NCBI RefSeq assembly: GCF_000372845.1
Contig: NZ_KB889963.1
Location: forward strand, 3,306,304-3,370,303
DNA length: 64,000 bases
Direction of reading: 5' to 3'
Origin: Methylocystis rosea SV97
GTDB taxonomy: Bacteria > Pseudomonadota > Alphaproteobacteria > Rhizobiales > Beijerinckiaceae
Below are positions 20,396-29,426 of the stretch, piece by piece (the stretch's first letter is position 1; each line of letters opens with the position of its first letter). The notes below the pieces were generated by a model. The model searched no databases. It worked only from the letters and a program-made list of their open reading frames with translations, and was not told the DNA's origin. Both the position numbers and the translations under genes were made by a program.

Positions 20396-21460
20396 ATGAA
20401 ATTCCTCGACCAGGCCCGCGTTTTTGTCCGCTCCGGCGACGGCGGCGCGGGTTCCGTCTCCTTTCGGCGCGAGAAGTTCATTGAATTCGGCGGACCGGAC
20501 GGCGGCGACGGCGGACGCGGCGGCGACGTCGTCGCCGAATGCGTCGCCGGGCTCAACACGCTGATTGACTACCGCTACCAGCAGCACTTCAAGGCCAAGA
20601 CCGGCGGCCACGGCATGGGCAAGAACCGCGCCGGCGGGCGCGGCGCCGACGCCGTGCTGAAAGTGCCGGTCGGAACGCAGATCTTCGAGGAGGATGGGGA
20701 AACCCTCATCGCCGACATGACGGAGGTCGGGCAGCGCGTCGTCATTTGCAAAGGCGGCAATGGCGGCTTCGGCAACGCGCATTTCACTACCTCGACCAAT
20801 CGAGCGCCGCGGCGCGCCAATCCGGGCCTCGAGGGCCAGGAGCGCACCATCATCCTGCGGCTGAAACTCATCGCCGACGCGGGGCTGATCGGCCTGCCCA
20901 ACGCCGGCAAGTCGACATTCCTGGCGACGGTGACGGCGGCGAAGCCCAAGATCGCCGACTATCCCTTCACGACGCTTTATCCCGGTCTCGGCGTCGTGCG
21001 CAGCGATGACAGGGAACTCGTTCTGGCGGACATTCCGGGTCTGATCGAGGGCGCGCATGAGGGCCACGGCCTCGGCGACCGATTTCTCGGCCATGTCGAG
21101 CGATGCCGGGCGCTGCTGCATCTCATCGACGCGACCGGCGAACATGCGGGCAAGGATTACAAGATCGTCCGCGGCGAACTCGCCGCCTATGGCGCCGGTC
21201 TCGCCGAGAAGCCGGAAATCGTCGCGCTTTCAAAGATCGATGCGGTCGACGCGGAACATCTCAAGAAGCAGCGGGAGCGGCTGAAGCGGGCGATCGCCTC
21301 CGCCGGGCCTGAGACGCACGATCGCCATCCGGCGCCCCTGCTCCTTTCGTCCGCGAGCCGCGCCGGCGTCAGGGAAGCGCTCCGCGCTGTATTCGACGCC
21401 ATCGAGGCGCAAAAGGCTTACGAGCGCGCGTCGGAAGCCGAGGGGCCCTGGAACCCCTGA
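20396..21460 (+). CDS. obgE: GTPase ObgE/CgtA
   Basis: Essential ribosome-associated GTPase acting in 50S maturation and stress responses. The glycine-rich OBG fold occupies residues 1-158 (many [13 protein letters not shown] turns), the G1 motif GLPNAGKST is at 166-174, and [16 protein letters not shown] provides G3. The 354-residue protein has no long C-terminal extension. Last gene of the rplU group; a dispersed repeat follows its stop codon directly. Confidence 0.98.
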   Translation: MKFLDQARVFVRSGDGGAGSVSFRREKFIEFGGPDGGDGGRGGDVVAECVAGLNTLIDYRYQQHFKAKTGGHGMGKNRAGGRGADAVLKVPVGTQIFEEDGETLIADMTEVGQRVVICKGGNGGFGNAHFTTSTNRAPRRANPGLEGQERTIILRLKLIADAGLIGLPNAGKSTFLATVTAAKPKIADYPFTTLYPGLGVVRSDDRELVLADIPGLIEGAHEGHGLGDRFLGHVERCRALLHLIDATGEHAGKDYKIVRGELAAYGAGLAEKPEIVALSKIDAVDAEHLKKQRERLKRAIASAGPETHDRHPAPLLLSSASRAGVREALRAVFDAIEAQKAYERASEAEGPWNP

Positions 21461-21461
21461 C

Positions 21462-21571
21462 TAGAGCAGGTTCCGAAAAAGTTGACAGACTTTTTCGATG
21501 ACAACCTGCTCCAGCATTTTGATTTTGAGCGATTCCTTACCGATCACATGATTCCATGGATCAGTAAGCGC
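21462..21571. repeat. About 110-bp dispersed repeat, copy A
   Basis: Starts tagagcaggttcc, includes ttgacagactttttcgatga and gagcgattcc-ttaccgatcacatga, and ends near agcgct. The reverse complement of 39169-39278 matches along its whole length with scattered changes. It contains an internal inverted pair (agcaggtt/aacctgct). The spacer 21461-21655 holds no gene. Confidence 0.8.
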
Positions 21572-21655
21572 TCTGGGCGGCCCGAACCCTTAATCATGCC
21601 AGCGCGCGGCGGCGCCATTGACCTTGACAAGATCAGTGAATAGCTTCGACGGGCT

Positions 21656-22051
21656 ATGAGCACGCGCAGCGAAGTCAAAACATCGCAGTACGGTTCGACG
21701 GCAGTCACGCTGCTCGTCGCCTATCTGTTTGTTTTGCAAGGGCTCGCCGTCGGCGTTTCGTTCAGCGGACGCGGTTCGGGCCTTTTCGCCAACACGATCT
21801 GCTTTAGCAAGGCTTCCGGACCGCTTTCCGGCGATCCGGCGACGCCCGCACGTCCGGCGCGGCACGGCGACGTCTGTTGCGTCGTGCATTGCGCATCGCT
21901 CGGCGGCGCGACCGCCGTCTCGCCGTTTATCGGCGAAACGCCCCCGGCCGCGTCCTATTCGACGATCGGACTGGCCTTTGACGAGACATCTCGTCCTCCA
22001 GAGGCGTCGACACCGCCGCTCGGCTCCCGCGCCCCTCCCGTCCTGATCTGA
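21656..22051 (+). CDS. Hypothetical small membrane or exported protein with CCxxHC motif
   Basis: 131 residues. One hydrophobic segment (about residues 14-35, TAVTLLVAYLFVLQGLAVGV) may be a signal anchor. The rest contains ICF, then CCVVHC near residues 73-78, and is rich in Pro and Ser at the end. The Cys/His cluster could bind metal, and the pattern recalls small DUF2946-like proteins, but I cannot assign it. No convincing ribosome site fixes the start. The gene is not clearly in an operon. Confidence 0.5.
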   Translation: MSTRSEVKTSQYGSTAVTLLVAYLFVLQGLAVGVSFSGRGSGLFANTICFSKASGPLSGDPATPARPARHGDVCCVVHCASLGGATAVSPFIGETPPAASYSTIGLAFDETSRPPEASTPPLGSRAPPVLI

Positions 22052-22223
22052 CGCTTGCCGCAGCAATGCGGCGTCACGCCCCGACTGCCGGCATCGCCGC
22101 GGCGGGGCAGAGTCAGACCAGCGTATCCGTCGTTTGTCAGCGTGCATCGCAGAGAGCACGCGCCGCTCAGTTCTCAGACTGGCGGTTGCGACGAGCCATC
22201 GGACCGCGCAGCGATTTGGGATC

Positions 22224-22673
22224 ATGGAACAGAAAACTCAATTGGCGCCGCGCCTCGCTAAGAGGGCGCGCAGCGCGGCCTCGGGAGAACGGCGCTGCTC
22301 TCAGAACGGGAAGCTGACTGCGGCGAGCGACGGCGATATCCGCGTCGCGCCTGAAGCCATTGCCGCGCCGGCCCCGACGCGCGGACGGGTGGAGGTCGTC
22401 GAGGCCTATTTCGATCCCGACGGCCGGCCAATGAAGCGCAAAAGCCTTGGCGCAGCCAGGGTGGCGCGCTTCTATGACGCCAAGGGCAATCAGGTCGAGG
22501 AGGCCTACTTCAACGCCGAAGGTAAGCCAACGATCCGCAAGGATCTTGGCGCGGCGCGCATCTCCTGGCGTTATGACGACAGCGGCAACCAGGTCGAAGC
22601 CGCCCTGTTCGGAGCCGACGGCGCGCCATTGCCCCGCAAGCGGCGCGGCAAGCGGGCGTACGACAGCGTTTGA
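22224..22673 (+). CDS. Hypothetical protein with two and a half 33-residue repeats
   Basis: 149 residues from ATG 22224. After a basic, low-complexity N-terminus come tandem units: VVEAYFDPDGRPMKRKSLGA plus ARVARFYDAKGNQ, then VEEAYFNAEGKPTIRKDLGA plus ARISWRYDDSGNQ, then a partial third unit VEAALFGADGAPLPRKRRG. The Y-F/Y-D-x-x-G-N-x pattern resembles short beta-hairpin repeats found in surface or toxin-associated proteins, but I do not recognise the family. There is no signal peptide. The start is uncertain; the same frame is open from 22134. It converges with the O-methyltransferase gene. Confidence 0.6.
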   Translation: MEQKTQLAPRLAKRARSAASGERRCSQNGKLTAASDGDIRVAPEAIAAPAPTRGRVEVVEAYFDPDGRPMKRKSLGAARVARFYDAKGNQVEEAYFNAEGKPTIRKDLGAARISWRYDDSGNQVEAALFGADGAPLPRKRRGKRAYDSV

Positions 22674-22692
22674 AGGCGGCCGACGAGGCGTC

Positions 22693-23361
22693 CTATCTGA
22701 CACGCGCGATCAGAAACCCATCCCAACCCTTGGCGCCGACGGTTTGCACCGCCGTCGCTTCTACCCGGCCTTCCGCGGCGACGGCGTCAAACAGCGCGCG
22801 TGCTCCCAGCGCGCCGCTGTCCGTGGCCGATGCGTCGGCGACGGCGCCCTCCCGAATGACATTGTCGACGATGATCAGCGCGCCGGGACGCGACAGCTTC
22901 AGCGCATAATCGAAATAGGCGGCGTTGCTGGGCTTGTCGGCGTCGATGAAGGCGAGATCGAAGGGTTGCGCCCGCTCTGATTCAAGCAGCGGCAACATTT
23001 CGAGCGCGGGGCCGACGCGCAGATCGACGCGCGCGCTCATGCCTTCGCGGGCAACATTGGCGCGAGCGACCTCCGCGTGATGCGCATCGACTTCGAAGGT
23101 GACGACCTTGCCGCCCTCGCCCACGGCCCGCGCCAGCCAGGTCGTCGAGTAGCCTCCAAGCGTCCCGATTTCGAGAACGCGTCTTGCGCCGATTGCGCAG
23201 GCGAGCAGATACAGCAATTTGCCTTGCGGCGGCGAAACGTCGATCGCGGGCAGGCCAGCGCGCGCATTTGCCGCAAGCGTTTCCTCCTGCGCTTCTTCTT
23301 TGGAAATCAGGGCCGCACCGATGTAGTCGTCCACGCTATGCCAGTTTTTTACTTCGAACAT
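22693..23361 (-). CDS. SAM-dependent O-methyltransferase (class I, CCoAOMT-like)
   Basis: 222 residues with the O-methyltransferase family 3 pattern: an N-terminal helix region followed by PPQGKLLYLLACAIGARRVLEIGTLGGYSTTWLA (split: PPQGKLLYLLACAIGARR, VLEIGTLGGYSTTWLA), the FEVD acidic residue for SAM ribose, and FDLAFIDADKPSNAAYFDYAL with the metal/substrate Asp residues. The acceptor, probably a catechol-like or phenolic compound, is not predictable. Its start faces a palindrome at 23419-23436. Confidence 0.9.
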   Translation of the reverse strand: MFEVKNWHSVDDYIGAALISKEEAQEETLAANARAGLPAIDVSPPQGKLLYLLACAIGARRVLEIGTLGGYSTTWLARAVGEGGKVVTFEVDAHHAEVARANVAREGMSARVDLRVGPALEMLPLLESERAQPFDLAFIDADKPSNAAYFDYALKLSRPGALIIVDNVIREGAVADASATDSGALGARALFDAVAAEGRVEATAVQTVGAKGWDGFLIARVR

Positions 23362-23410
23362 TTGACGTCCCTTACATCGAGCGCTTAACGTTGGTTCGGG
23401 CGAAAATAAA

Positions 23411-23439
23411 TTGACATCTCGCGTGATATCACGCGATGT
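23411..23439 (+). promoter_or_regulatory. Perfect 18-bp palindrome beside a TTGACA element
   Basis: TCGCGTGAT-ATCACGCGA at 23419-23436 starts three bases after a TTGACA hexamer (23411-23416), so it would overlap the spacer and -10 region of a promoter for the small exported protein. It lies in the divergent spacer 23362-23562. A dimeric repressor operator is the simplest reading. Confidence 0.5.
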
Positions 23440-23562
23440 TCCGCCGTCGTTCGCGCGCCACAGCGCACGGACGCAAAAAGGCTTGATAGCCGCATTTCAC
23501 GAGCCCCAGTTGGACTGCGGCCGATATGCTGCTCATCACAACACTTTATGGGAGCACAACAA

Positions 23563-23934
23563 ATGATCAAGCTTGCTTTGACGACGGCCCTTGCCGCCGC
23601 CGCCTTTAGCGCCTCGGCCTATGCCGCGCAGTGGAATGTGACCGAAGCCAATAAGGCGGGCATCAAGCGCGCTCAGGGCACCTGGACTGTCGCGACGGAA
23701 GGCGACAAGGTTTCGGGCAAAAGCGAAATGCAGCTCGATAACGGCTCCATGCTGACCTACAAGCTTGAAGGCGAACTCACCGGCGGCGTTTACACGCTCA
23801 AACTCGTGGACCGCTCCGATTCCAAGAAGAATTGCGTATGGACCGGCAAGCCCGTCGAGGGCGCCCACAACGTGTTTATTGGCGAAGCTGCCTGCGACGG
23901 CGAAAAGATCGTGATCCGGGGCGGCCAGAATTAA
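23563..23934 (+). CDS. Small exported protein of unknown function
   Basis: 123 residues from ATG 23563, which has GGAGC 8 bases upstream; ATG 23548 is an alternative without one. The signal peptide is MIKLALTTALAAAAFSASAYA. The mature domain of about 100 residues looks like a small beta-barrel (GTWTVATEGDKVSGKSEMQL, MLTYKLEGELTGGVYTLKL) and has two Cys that may pair. Similar exported proteins occur in other Rhizobiales, but I know no function. A strong terminator follows. Confidence 0.72.
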   Translation: MIKLALTTALAAAAFSASAYAAQWNVTEANKAGIKRAQGTWTVATEGDKVSGKSEMQLDNGSMLTYKLEGELTGGVYTLKLVDRSDSKKNCVWTGKPVEGAHNVFIGEAACDGEKIVIRGGQN

Positions 23935-23961
23935 GCGCTGACAACAGCTTCTTCCAACACA

Positions 23962-23990
23962 AACGCCGGCTCAACGCCGGCGTTTTTTGT
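23962..23990 (+). terminator. Rho-independent terminator
   Basis: aacgccggc-tcaac-gccggcgtt followed by TTTT: a 9-bp stem with a five-base loop and T run, 28 bases after the stop of the small exported protein. Confidence 0.85.
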
Positions 23991-24017
23991 TTGGCGCGCG
24001 TGTCGTCATCGCGCCAA

Positions 24018-25856
24018 TTAGGCGTCCTCCATCGCCTCGAGTTCCGCAATCAGACCCTCGATCATTTCAAGGCCTATGTTCCAGAAGGCCGGATCCCGCG
24101 CGTCCAATCCGAAAGGCTTGAGAAGCTCGGCATAAGGCTTGGCGCCGCCTGCTTCGAGCAAAGCGAAATAGCGCTCGGCGAATCCTTCATGCGCCTTTTG
24201 ATAAACGCCGTAGAGCGAATTCACCAGGCAGTCGCCGAACGCATAGGCGTAGACGTAGAACGGCGAATGGATGAAATGCGGGATATAGGCCCAGAAGGTC
24301 TCATAACCGGGGCCCAGGCGGATTGAAGGGCCGAAGCTTTCGGCCTGCACGCTCATCCATAATTCGCAGATCTGATCCGCTGTCAGCTCGCCTTCGCGTC
24401 GCGCGTTATGCACCTTTCGCTCGAAGGCGTAGAACGCCATCTGCCGCACCACGGTATTGAGCATGTCCTCCACCTTGGAGGCGAGCAGCGCCCGCTTTTG
24501 CGCCTTATCCGACGCCTGCGCGATGAGCGCGCGGAACGTGAGCATTTCGCCGAAGACGGACGCCGTCTCCGCGAGAGTCAGCGGGGTCGGCGCCATCAGA
24601 GCGCCCTGTCGCGCCGCAAGCACCTGATGCACGCCATGGCCGAGTTCATGCGCGAGCGTCATCACGTCGCGCGTCTTCCCTTGAAAATTCAGCAGCACAT
24701 AGGGATGCGCGGAGGGCACGGTCGGATGTGAAAAGGCGCCCGGCGCCTTGCCCGGCCGCACCGGCGCGTCGATCCAGTTCTTCTCAAAGAAGCGCCCCGC
24801 GATCTCCGCCATGCGCGGCGCAAATCCGTCGTAAGCCTCGAGCACGATCTCGCGCGCCTCCGGCCAGGAATAGCGTTTGGCCGGCGTCGACGGCAGCGGC
24901 GCGCTGCGATCCCAATAGTCGAGCGCTTCCTTGCCGAACCATTTCGCCTTGAGCTTGTAATAGCGATGCGACAGGCGCGGATGCGCAGCCTCCACCGCTT
25001 GCGCGAGCGCCTCGACCACCTCGCGTTCGACGCGATTGGAGAGATGGCGCGCATCGGCGACGTCCTGAAATCCGCGCCAGCGATCCGAGATTTCCTTGTC
25101 CTTCGCCAACGTATTGGTGATCAGCGAAAAGGTGCGCAGATTGTTTTTGAGCGTCACGCCGATCGCCTGCGCCGCTTCCCGACGCGTCTCTTCGCGCGAA
25201 TCCTGCATCAAATTGAGCACGGGCTCGATCGCAAGCTCCTCGCCTGCGACCTTGAAGCGCAGCCCGGCGATGGTGTCGTCAAAAAGACGATTCCAAGCGG
25301 CCGCGCCGGAGATGTATTTCTCGTGGAACAGCTCTTCCAGCTTGTCATCGAGTTCGTACGGCTTCTCCTTACGGATGTCTTCAAGCCACGGCTTCCAGCG
25401 CGAGAGCGGCTCCTTGCTCGCCGCGGCCATCAGCGCGGCGTCGTCCATCCGATTGAGCTCAAGCTGAAAAAACAGGAGCTGCGCCGAGGCGTTGGTGACC
25501 TTCTCCTGCACGTCGCCATAGAATTTGGCGCGCGCGGGATCGGTGGTGTCGCCGCTATAGAGCAGGCCGGCGAAGGACATCAGTCGCCCGAGCAAGTCCT
25601 GCAGCGCTTCATATCGCGCGACCGCCTCGCCAAGCTTGACGCTGGCGTCGGCGCCTTTAGCTAGCGACTCTAGCCGGCCGCGATAATCCTTGCCGAATTG
25701 CGCAACCTCCTGCGCGGCCTTGCCAAGATCGGACGCGACCTGGGGAGAATCGATGCCCGGATAAAGATCGGCGAGATTCCATTCCGGCAGTCGTTCCGCA
25801 GTTTTCGCGGCGGGAGCTTCGGCGATCGAATGGGCGAAAGAACGGGCGCTGAACAT
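24018..25856 (-). CDS. pepF: M3 family oligoendopeptidase F
   Basis: Zinc metallopeptidase that degrades oligopeptides in the cytoplasm. The metal site HELGH lies at about residues 403-407 (LAHELGHGVHQ). The rest matches M3B enzymes: WNLADLYPGID at the N-terminus and FPHFIHSPFYVYAYAFGD-like IPHFIHSPFYVYAYAFGDCL near the C-terminus. With ATG 25856 the protein has 612 residues. The frame is open for 29 more codons to 25943, but that extension is unlike the family. No signal peptide is expected. Confidence 0.92.
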   Translation of the reverse strand: MFSARSFAHSIAEAPAAKTAERLPEWNLADLYPGIDSPQVASDLGKAAQEVAQFGKDYRGRLESLAKGADASVKLGEAVARYEALQDLLGRLMSFAGLLYSGDTTDPARAKFYGDVQEKVTNASAQLLFFQLELNRMDDAALMAAASKEPLSRWKPWLEDIRKEKPYELDDKLEELFHEKYISGAAAWNRLFDDTIAGLRFKVAGEELAIEPVLNLMQDSREETRREAAQAIGVTLKNNLRTFSLITNTLAKDKEISDRWRGFQDVADARHLSNRVEREVVEALAQAVEAAHPRLSHRYYKLKAKWFGKEALDYWDRSAPLPSTPAKRYSWPEAREIVLEAYDGFAPRMAEIAGRFFEKNWIDAPVRPGKAPGAFSHPTVPSAHPYVLLNFQGKTRDVMTLAHELGHGVHQVLAARQGALMAPTPLTLAETASVFGEMLTFRALIAQASDKAQKRALLASKVEDMLNTVVRQMAFYAFERKVHNARREGELTADQICELWMSVQAESFGPSIRLGPGYETFWAYIPHFIHSPFYVYAYAFGDCLVNSLYGVYQKAHEGFAERYFALLEAGGAKPYAELLKPFGLDARDPAFWNIGLEMIEGLIAELEAMEDA

Positions 25857-26021
25857 GGCGGGGACCAAAATGGGCGGCTCCGACAAGCGAAGACGCGAGG
25901 ATCGGGATAAGCCTAAATATGGCAAGAGGCCGGACAGGATCAACCTGCGGTCAGGGTCGGCGCCAGCGCCAGTTGCGTTTATAACAATATGAGTGCGAAA
26001 GAATCAGCTTAGGTGCGCGCA

Positions 26022-26804
26022 ATGGCGGGAGAGCCCGATTTTCTCAGTTCGGTAACGTCGCGTTACGCCATGGCGCGAGATATTTTCGCGCGTATCGCAA
26101 CTTTCCTCAACAAAGCGACCTTCAAGATCAAGCGCGGGCCGCCGCTCGAAATGATTGGCGAGATCGCGAAGCGGTTCAAAACCGACGACTATGATCGGCT
26201 GACTCTCAAAGAGCTCGCCGAGACCAAGGCGGGCGCGACTTTCGTCGACGAGAAGGTTCAGGACATCAACCGCGCGAGCTTTCATCGCTCCGCCTTCATG
26301 CTGAACGCATTCACCCATTTGTTTTTCGTCGACCTCGCCGCGCAACTGTCGTTCTCGTTCCTCCAGCTCAAATTCGCGTTTGTGATCGCCAATATCATTC
26401 TCGCGCTGCTTGCGCATTCCTCGGTGCGTCAAAGCTATCGCGCGCTGCTCGCGGGGCCGAATGCGCTTCCGCCCAAACGGCGCTTCTGGGGCATGTTTCC
26501 CAATCCGGCCTATAACCGCACGGTGAAGAAGAATTCACGCAGCTATGCGCAAAGCGCCTGGGAAGAAAAATCGCTGTTCCGGCCAGCCTATTTCGTCAAC
26601 GCGGCGCTCATCTTTCTTGGCGCGCAATTCATTCTTCCGCCGGACCGGCTTATTTTTCCCTTCAGCTTCATCGTCGGGAAAATTTCCGGACTGTTCACGA
26701 CGCTGGTCATGGCGTTCGACGTCTGGCGCGGCTTCCGCGCCGGCGATGCGGCGCGGACCGCGCGCGAAAGGGAAGTCTCCGTTTACCGCGATCTCGACGT
26801 CTGA
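26022..26804 (+). CDS. Hypothetical membrane protein
   Basis: 260 residues. The first 85 are soluble and charged, with a KRGPPLEMIGEIAKRFKTDDYDRL segment (split: KRGPPLEMIGEIAKRF, KTDDYDRL). Hydrophobic stretches follow at about 100-118, 120-137, 195-215 and 220-240. There are no recognisable catalytic motifs. ATG 26022 is preferred over the GTG at 26013. The gene converges with the transglycosylase gene, whose stop is 11 bases away. I do not recognise the family. Confidence 0.65.
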   Translation: MAGEPDFLSSVTSRYAMARDIFARIATFLNKATFKIKRGPPLEMIGEIAKRFKTDDYDRLTLKELAETKAGATFVDEKVQDINRASFHRSAFMLNAFTHLFFVDLAAQLSFSFLQLKFAFVIANIILALLAHSSVRQSYRALLAGPNALPPKRRFWGMFPNPAYNRTVKKNSRSYAQSAWEEKSLFRPAYFVNAALIFLGAQFILPPDRLIFPFSFIVGKISGLFTTLVMAFDVWRGFRAGDAARTAREREVSVYRDLDV

Positions 26805-26815
26805 ATCGCGCGGCT

Positions 26816-28033
26816 TTACCGGCGCAGCCGCGCCAGAACATCTTTCGTCGCAAAGCCGTCGGCGGGCTGTATGCCCGCGCTCAATTGAAAGGCGTGGATG
26901 GCGTTGCGGCTCGCGCGCCCGAGCTTGCCGTCGAACGTCCCTCGATAAAAGCCGCGCTCCGTCAACAGCTGCTGCATCGTCTTGACGTCGGCGGTCGACA
27001 GCGGCGCGACCTTCGGCCAGGGCGTGATCGGGATATCGCGCCCGGCGATGCGATCGGCGAGCAGCGCAACCGACATCGCATAAGCGTCAGACGTATTGTA
27101 TTGCCGAATGACTTCGAAATTGTCGGTGATCAGAAAGGCCGGGCCGTTCGCGCCTGCCGGCAAATAAAGGCTGGCGGCGCCGCCGCTGGGAAGCGCGCCG
27201 CCATCGGCGCGCGTCACGCCGAGTTGCCGCCAGCGGGCGAAGTCGAGATCGAAGGCGCCGTAGTCGAACCCTTCAGGCAGTCGAACTTCGACGACGGCGG
27301 GCAGTCCGGCGACCCATCCGGATTTCGCCAGGAAGTTGGCGATGGAGGCCACGGCGTCGCCGCGCGAGCGCCAGATGTCCGGCGCGCCGCCGCCCGCGTC
27401 GCTTTCGGCATATTTGAGATAGGCCGAAGGCATGAACTGCGGTTGGCCCATGGCCCCGGCCCAGGAGCCGCGCAATTGCGCCCGCGTCGCGTAGCCCTTC
27501 TCCAGCATCACGAGCGCGGCGACGAATTCCTCGATGAAGGTTTCGGCGCGATGCCCCTTCCACGCGAGCGACGCCAGGACGCGCAGCGCGTCAGAGCCGC
27601 CGGCCGCCGTTCCGAAATTGCTTTCGACGCCAAGAATGGCGACGACGATCTCGCTTGGAACGCCGTGGCGCGACTGCGCCCGACCGAGCGGCCCCGCGAG
27701 TTCTGCGGCGACCGCCTGGCCGCGCGCGACGCGACCATTCGTCACGGAGCCGGCGAGATAGGCGGGAATCGAGATGGTGAACTCGGACTGCGCGCGCGGC
27801 TTCGCCGAGACCGAGGGGTCCGGCGCAAGTCCCGCGATCGCCGCGTCGAAGGTTTCGCGCGAGACGCCGGCGGCCTGCGCCGACGGCCACAGGCCCTGCA
27901 AAAACGCCTCGAACGTGTCGGCTTTGGCGCGACCTCCGGCAAGCCAGAGAGCGGCGATTGCATAAACCGACGCGCCGAGCATCTGACGTCGATCAATCCC
28001 TGCACAGAGTATTGGCTCAAGGCGCCCCATCAT
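26816..28033 (-). CDS. Lytic murein transglycosylase (MltB/SLT_2 type) with PG-binding domain
   Basis: Periplasmic enzyme that cleaves glycan strands to 1,6-anhydro products. The 405-residue protein begins with a twin-arginine-like signal (DRRQMLGASVYAIAALWLAGG, residues 14-34; split DRRQMLGASVY and AIAALWLAGG). The catalytic Glu is E137 in ILGVESNFG, and SWAGAMGQPQFMPSAYLKYA is the conserved second motif. The last 60 residues form a PG_binding_1 domain (MQQLLTERGFYRGTFDGKLG). The Tat assignment is an inference from the RR pair. Confidence 0.92.
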   Translation of the reverse strand: MMGRLEPILCAGIDRRQMLGASVYAIAALWLAGGRAKADTFEAFLQGLWPSAQAAGVSRETFDAAIAGLAPDPSVSAKPRAQSEFTISIPAYLAGSVTNGRVARGQAVAAELAGPLGRAQSRHGVPSEIVVAILGVESNFGTAAGGSDALRVLASLAWKGHRAETFIEEFVAALVMLEKGYATRAQLRGSWAGAMGQPQFMPSAYLKYAESDAGGGAPDIWRSRGDAVASIANFLAKSGWVAGLPAVVEVRLPEGFDYGAFDLDFARWRQLGVTRADGGALPSGGAASLYLPAGANGPAFLITDNFEVIRQYNTSDAYAMSVALLADRIAGRDIPITPWPKVAPLSTADVKTMQQLLTERGFYRGTFDGKLGRASRNAIHAFQLSAGIQPADGFATKDVLARLRR

Positions 28034-28085
28034 TAGCCAGTCCTTTGCTGCTTCTTTGGAAATATTACACCTTCCGCCATTTCGT

Positions 28086-28114
28086 TTGACAGGGGGCGGG
28101 CGCTGCCCTCTACT
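28086..28114 (+). promoter_or_regulatory. Candidate promoter of irr
   Basis: TTGACA at 28086-28091, 17 bases, TCTACT at 28109-28114. It lies about 55 bases before the irr start in an otherwise empty spacer. Confidence 0.4.
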
Positions 28115-28168
28115 GAAAAAAGCTTAATGTATGAATAGGGAGCGAGTGATGCTCGCCTGTCGCGAAGA

Positions 28169-28651
28169 ATGACTCATCAACCTTCAACTACGAGTTTCGA
28201 CCGTTCGATCAAACTGCGCGATCAATCCCCCGAGAGCGCGACGAAGGTCTCGGAAATCAAAGCCCGGCTGCGCGGCGCAGGTCTGCGTCCAACCGTTCAG
28301 CGGCTCGCTCTGAGCCGGCTGCTGTTCGGCAATGGCGATCGGCATGTGAGCGCCGAGGCTTTGCACGCTGAAGCGCGCGAAGCCGGTCTGACAATGTCTC
28401 TCTCCACGGTCTACAACACGCTCAACCAGTTCGCCGGAGCCGGGCTGTTGCGCGAGATCGCCGTGCAGGGACCCCGCACTTATTTCCACACCCGCACCTC
28501 GCCGCACCACCATTTCATGGATGAAGCGACGGGCCGCATGTTCGACGCCGCCGATGGCTCTGTCGAATTTACGCGGCTGCCGGCGCCGCCGGAAGGGATG
28601 GAAATCGTCGGCTGCGACGTGATCATCCGCATCCGCCCAAAGAGGGGGTGA
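28169..28651 (+). CDS. irr: Iron response regulator Irr (Fur family)
   Basis: Global regulator that represses or activates heme and iron genes under iron limitation and is degraded upon heme binding in Rhizobiales. The 160-residue protein has the Fur winged helix (LRGAGLRPTVQRLALSRLLF, TMSLSTVYNTLNQF). It also has the HHH heme-binding motif at 113-115 (SPHHHFMDE), in place of the usual Fur zinc signatures, which marks it as Irr. The N-terminus lacks an obvious heme-regulatory Cys-Pro motif, as in several non-Bradyrhizobium Irr proteins, so heme-dependent turnover may differ. The gene converges with the peroxiredoxin gene. Confidence 0.88.
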   Translation: MTHQPSTTSFDRSIKLRDQSPESATKVSEIKARLRGAGLRPTVQRLALSRLLFGNGDRHVSAEALHAEAREAGLTMSLSTVYNTLNQFAGAGLLREIAVQGPRTYFHTRTSPHHHFMDEATGRMFDAADGSVEFTRLPAPPEGMEIVGCDVIIRIRPKRG

Positions 28652-28734
28652 GGGACAGCCCGCCGCGGGATGGCGCTTTGCGCCTCGGGCGGCTGACCTA
28701 TTGCTTTACGGGCGATCGCCCCCTTGCTCGCAGC

Positions 28735-29280
28735 TTATTTCCGCTGCGCGTCGCGCCACCGCCGCACGACGGCGAGCGCATTCTCAATATGCTTCGTCGC
28801 GCCCGAATCCTCGACCGCTGACAGAATCTTCCCGTCTGGCGCGATGACATAGGAGATGCGGTTCGCGAACATCGCTCCCGCGACCGGAACCTTGAAACCG
28901 GCGTCATAGGCGTTGATCACCTTGAAGCCCGGATCGGCGCCGACCGGGAATTTGTCCCGGCACTCTTTCGTCGAGAATTCGCGCTGCGTGGCGATCTTAT
29001 CGCTCGACACCCCGATCACGCTGGCGCCCATGGCGGCGAACTGCTCCATGGCTTCGGCGAATTCATGCGCCTCGAGCGTGCAGACGCTCGTGAACGACTT
29101 CGGATAGAAATACAGCACGACCGGACCCTTCTCGAGCGCCTGACGCAGCGAGAAGGAGAATTCCTTGCCGCCCTGCGCGGCCTCCAGACTGAAGTCGGGG
29201 GCGGCGTCTCCGGGCTTGAGAGCGGCGAGTGCGGCGCTCGAGACGAGAGTCAATAAGGCGGCGGCGGCGATAACTCTCAT
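28735..29280 (-). CDS. Exported peroxiredoxin (AhpC/TSA, BCP-like)
   Basis: Thiol peroxidase of the AhpC/TSA superfamily, 181 residues, with a signal peptide (MRVIAAAALLTLVSSAALAA). The peroxidatic Cys is C67 in YPKSFTSVCTLE. A second Cys (about C107, in TKECRDKF) is a possible resolving residue. DYAGFKVP-like DAGFKVPVAGAMFANRISYVI follows. Periplasmic export distinguishes it from the cytoplasmic BCP. The neighbouring irr gene fits an iron/peroxide context, but the genes converge and are not co-transcribed. Confidence 0.88.
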   Translation of the reverse strand: MRVIAAAALLTLVSSAALAALKPGDAAPDFSLEAAQGGKEFSFSLRQALEKGPVVLYFYPKSFTSVCTLEAHEFAEAMEQFAAMGASVIGVSSDKIATQREFSTKECRDKFPVGADPGFKVINAYDAGFKVPVAGAMFANRISYVIAPDGKILSAVEDSGATKHIENALAVVRRWRDAQRK

Positions 29281-29426
29281 AGGGGTCTCCTAAGCGGTCG
29301 GCGTTCCTTCACAGGGACATGGTAGCGCTCGCCCCCCGGCCAAGCCCGGGAATCACAATGTTGCGGTGCAGCATTCTCTGAAATAAGATCAGAATCCAGT
29401 CGAGCGCCTCGGCTTAAAGGACGTTG

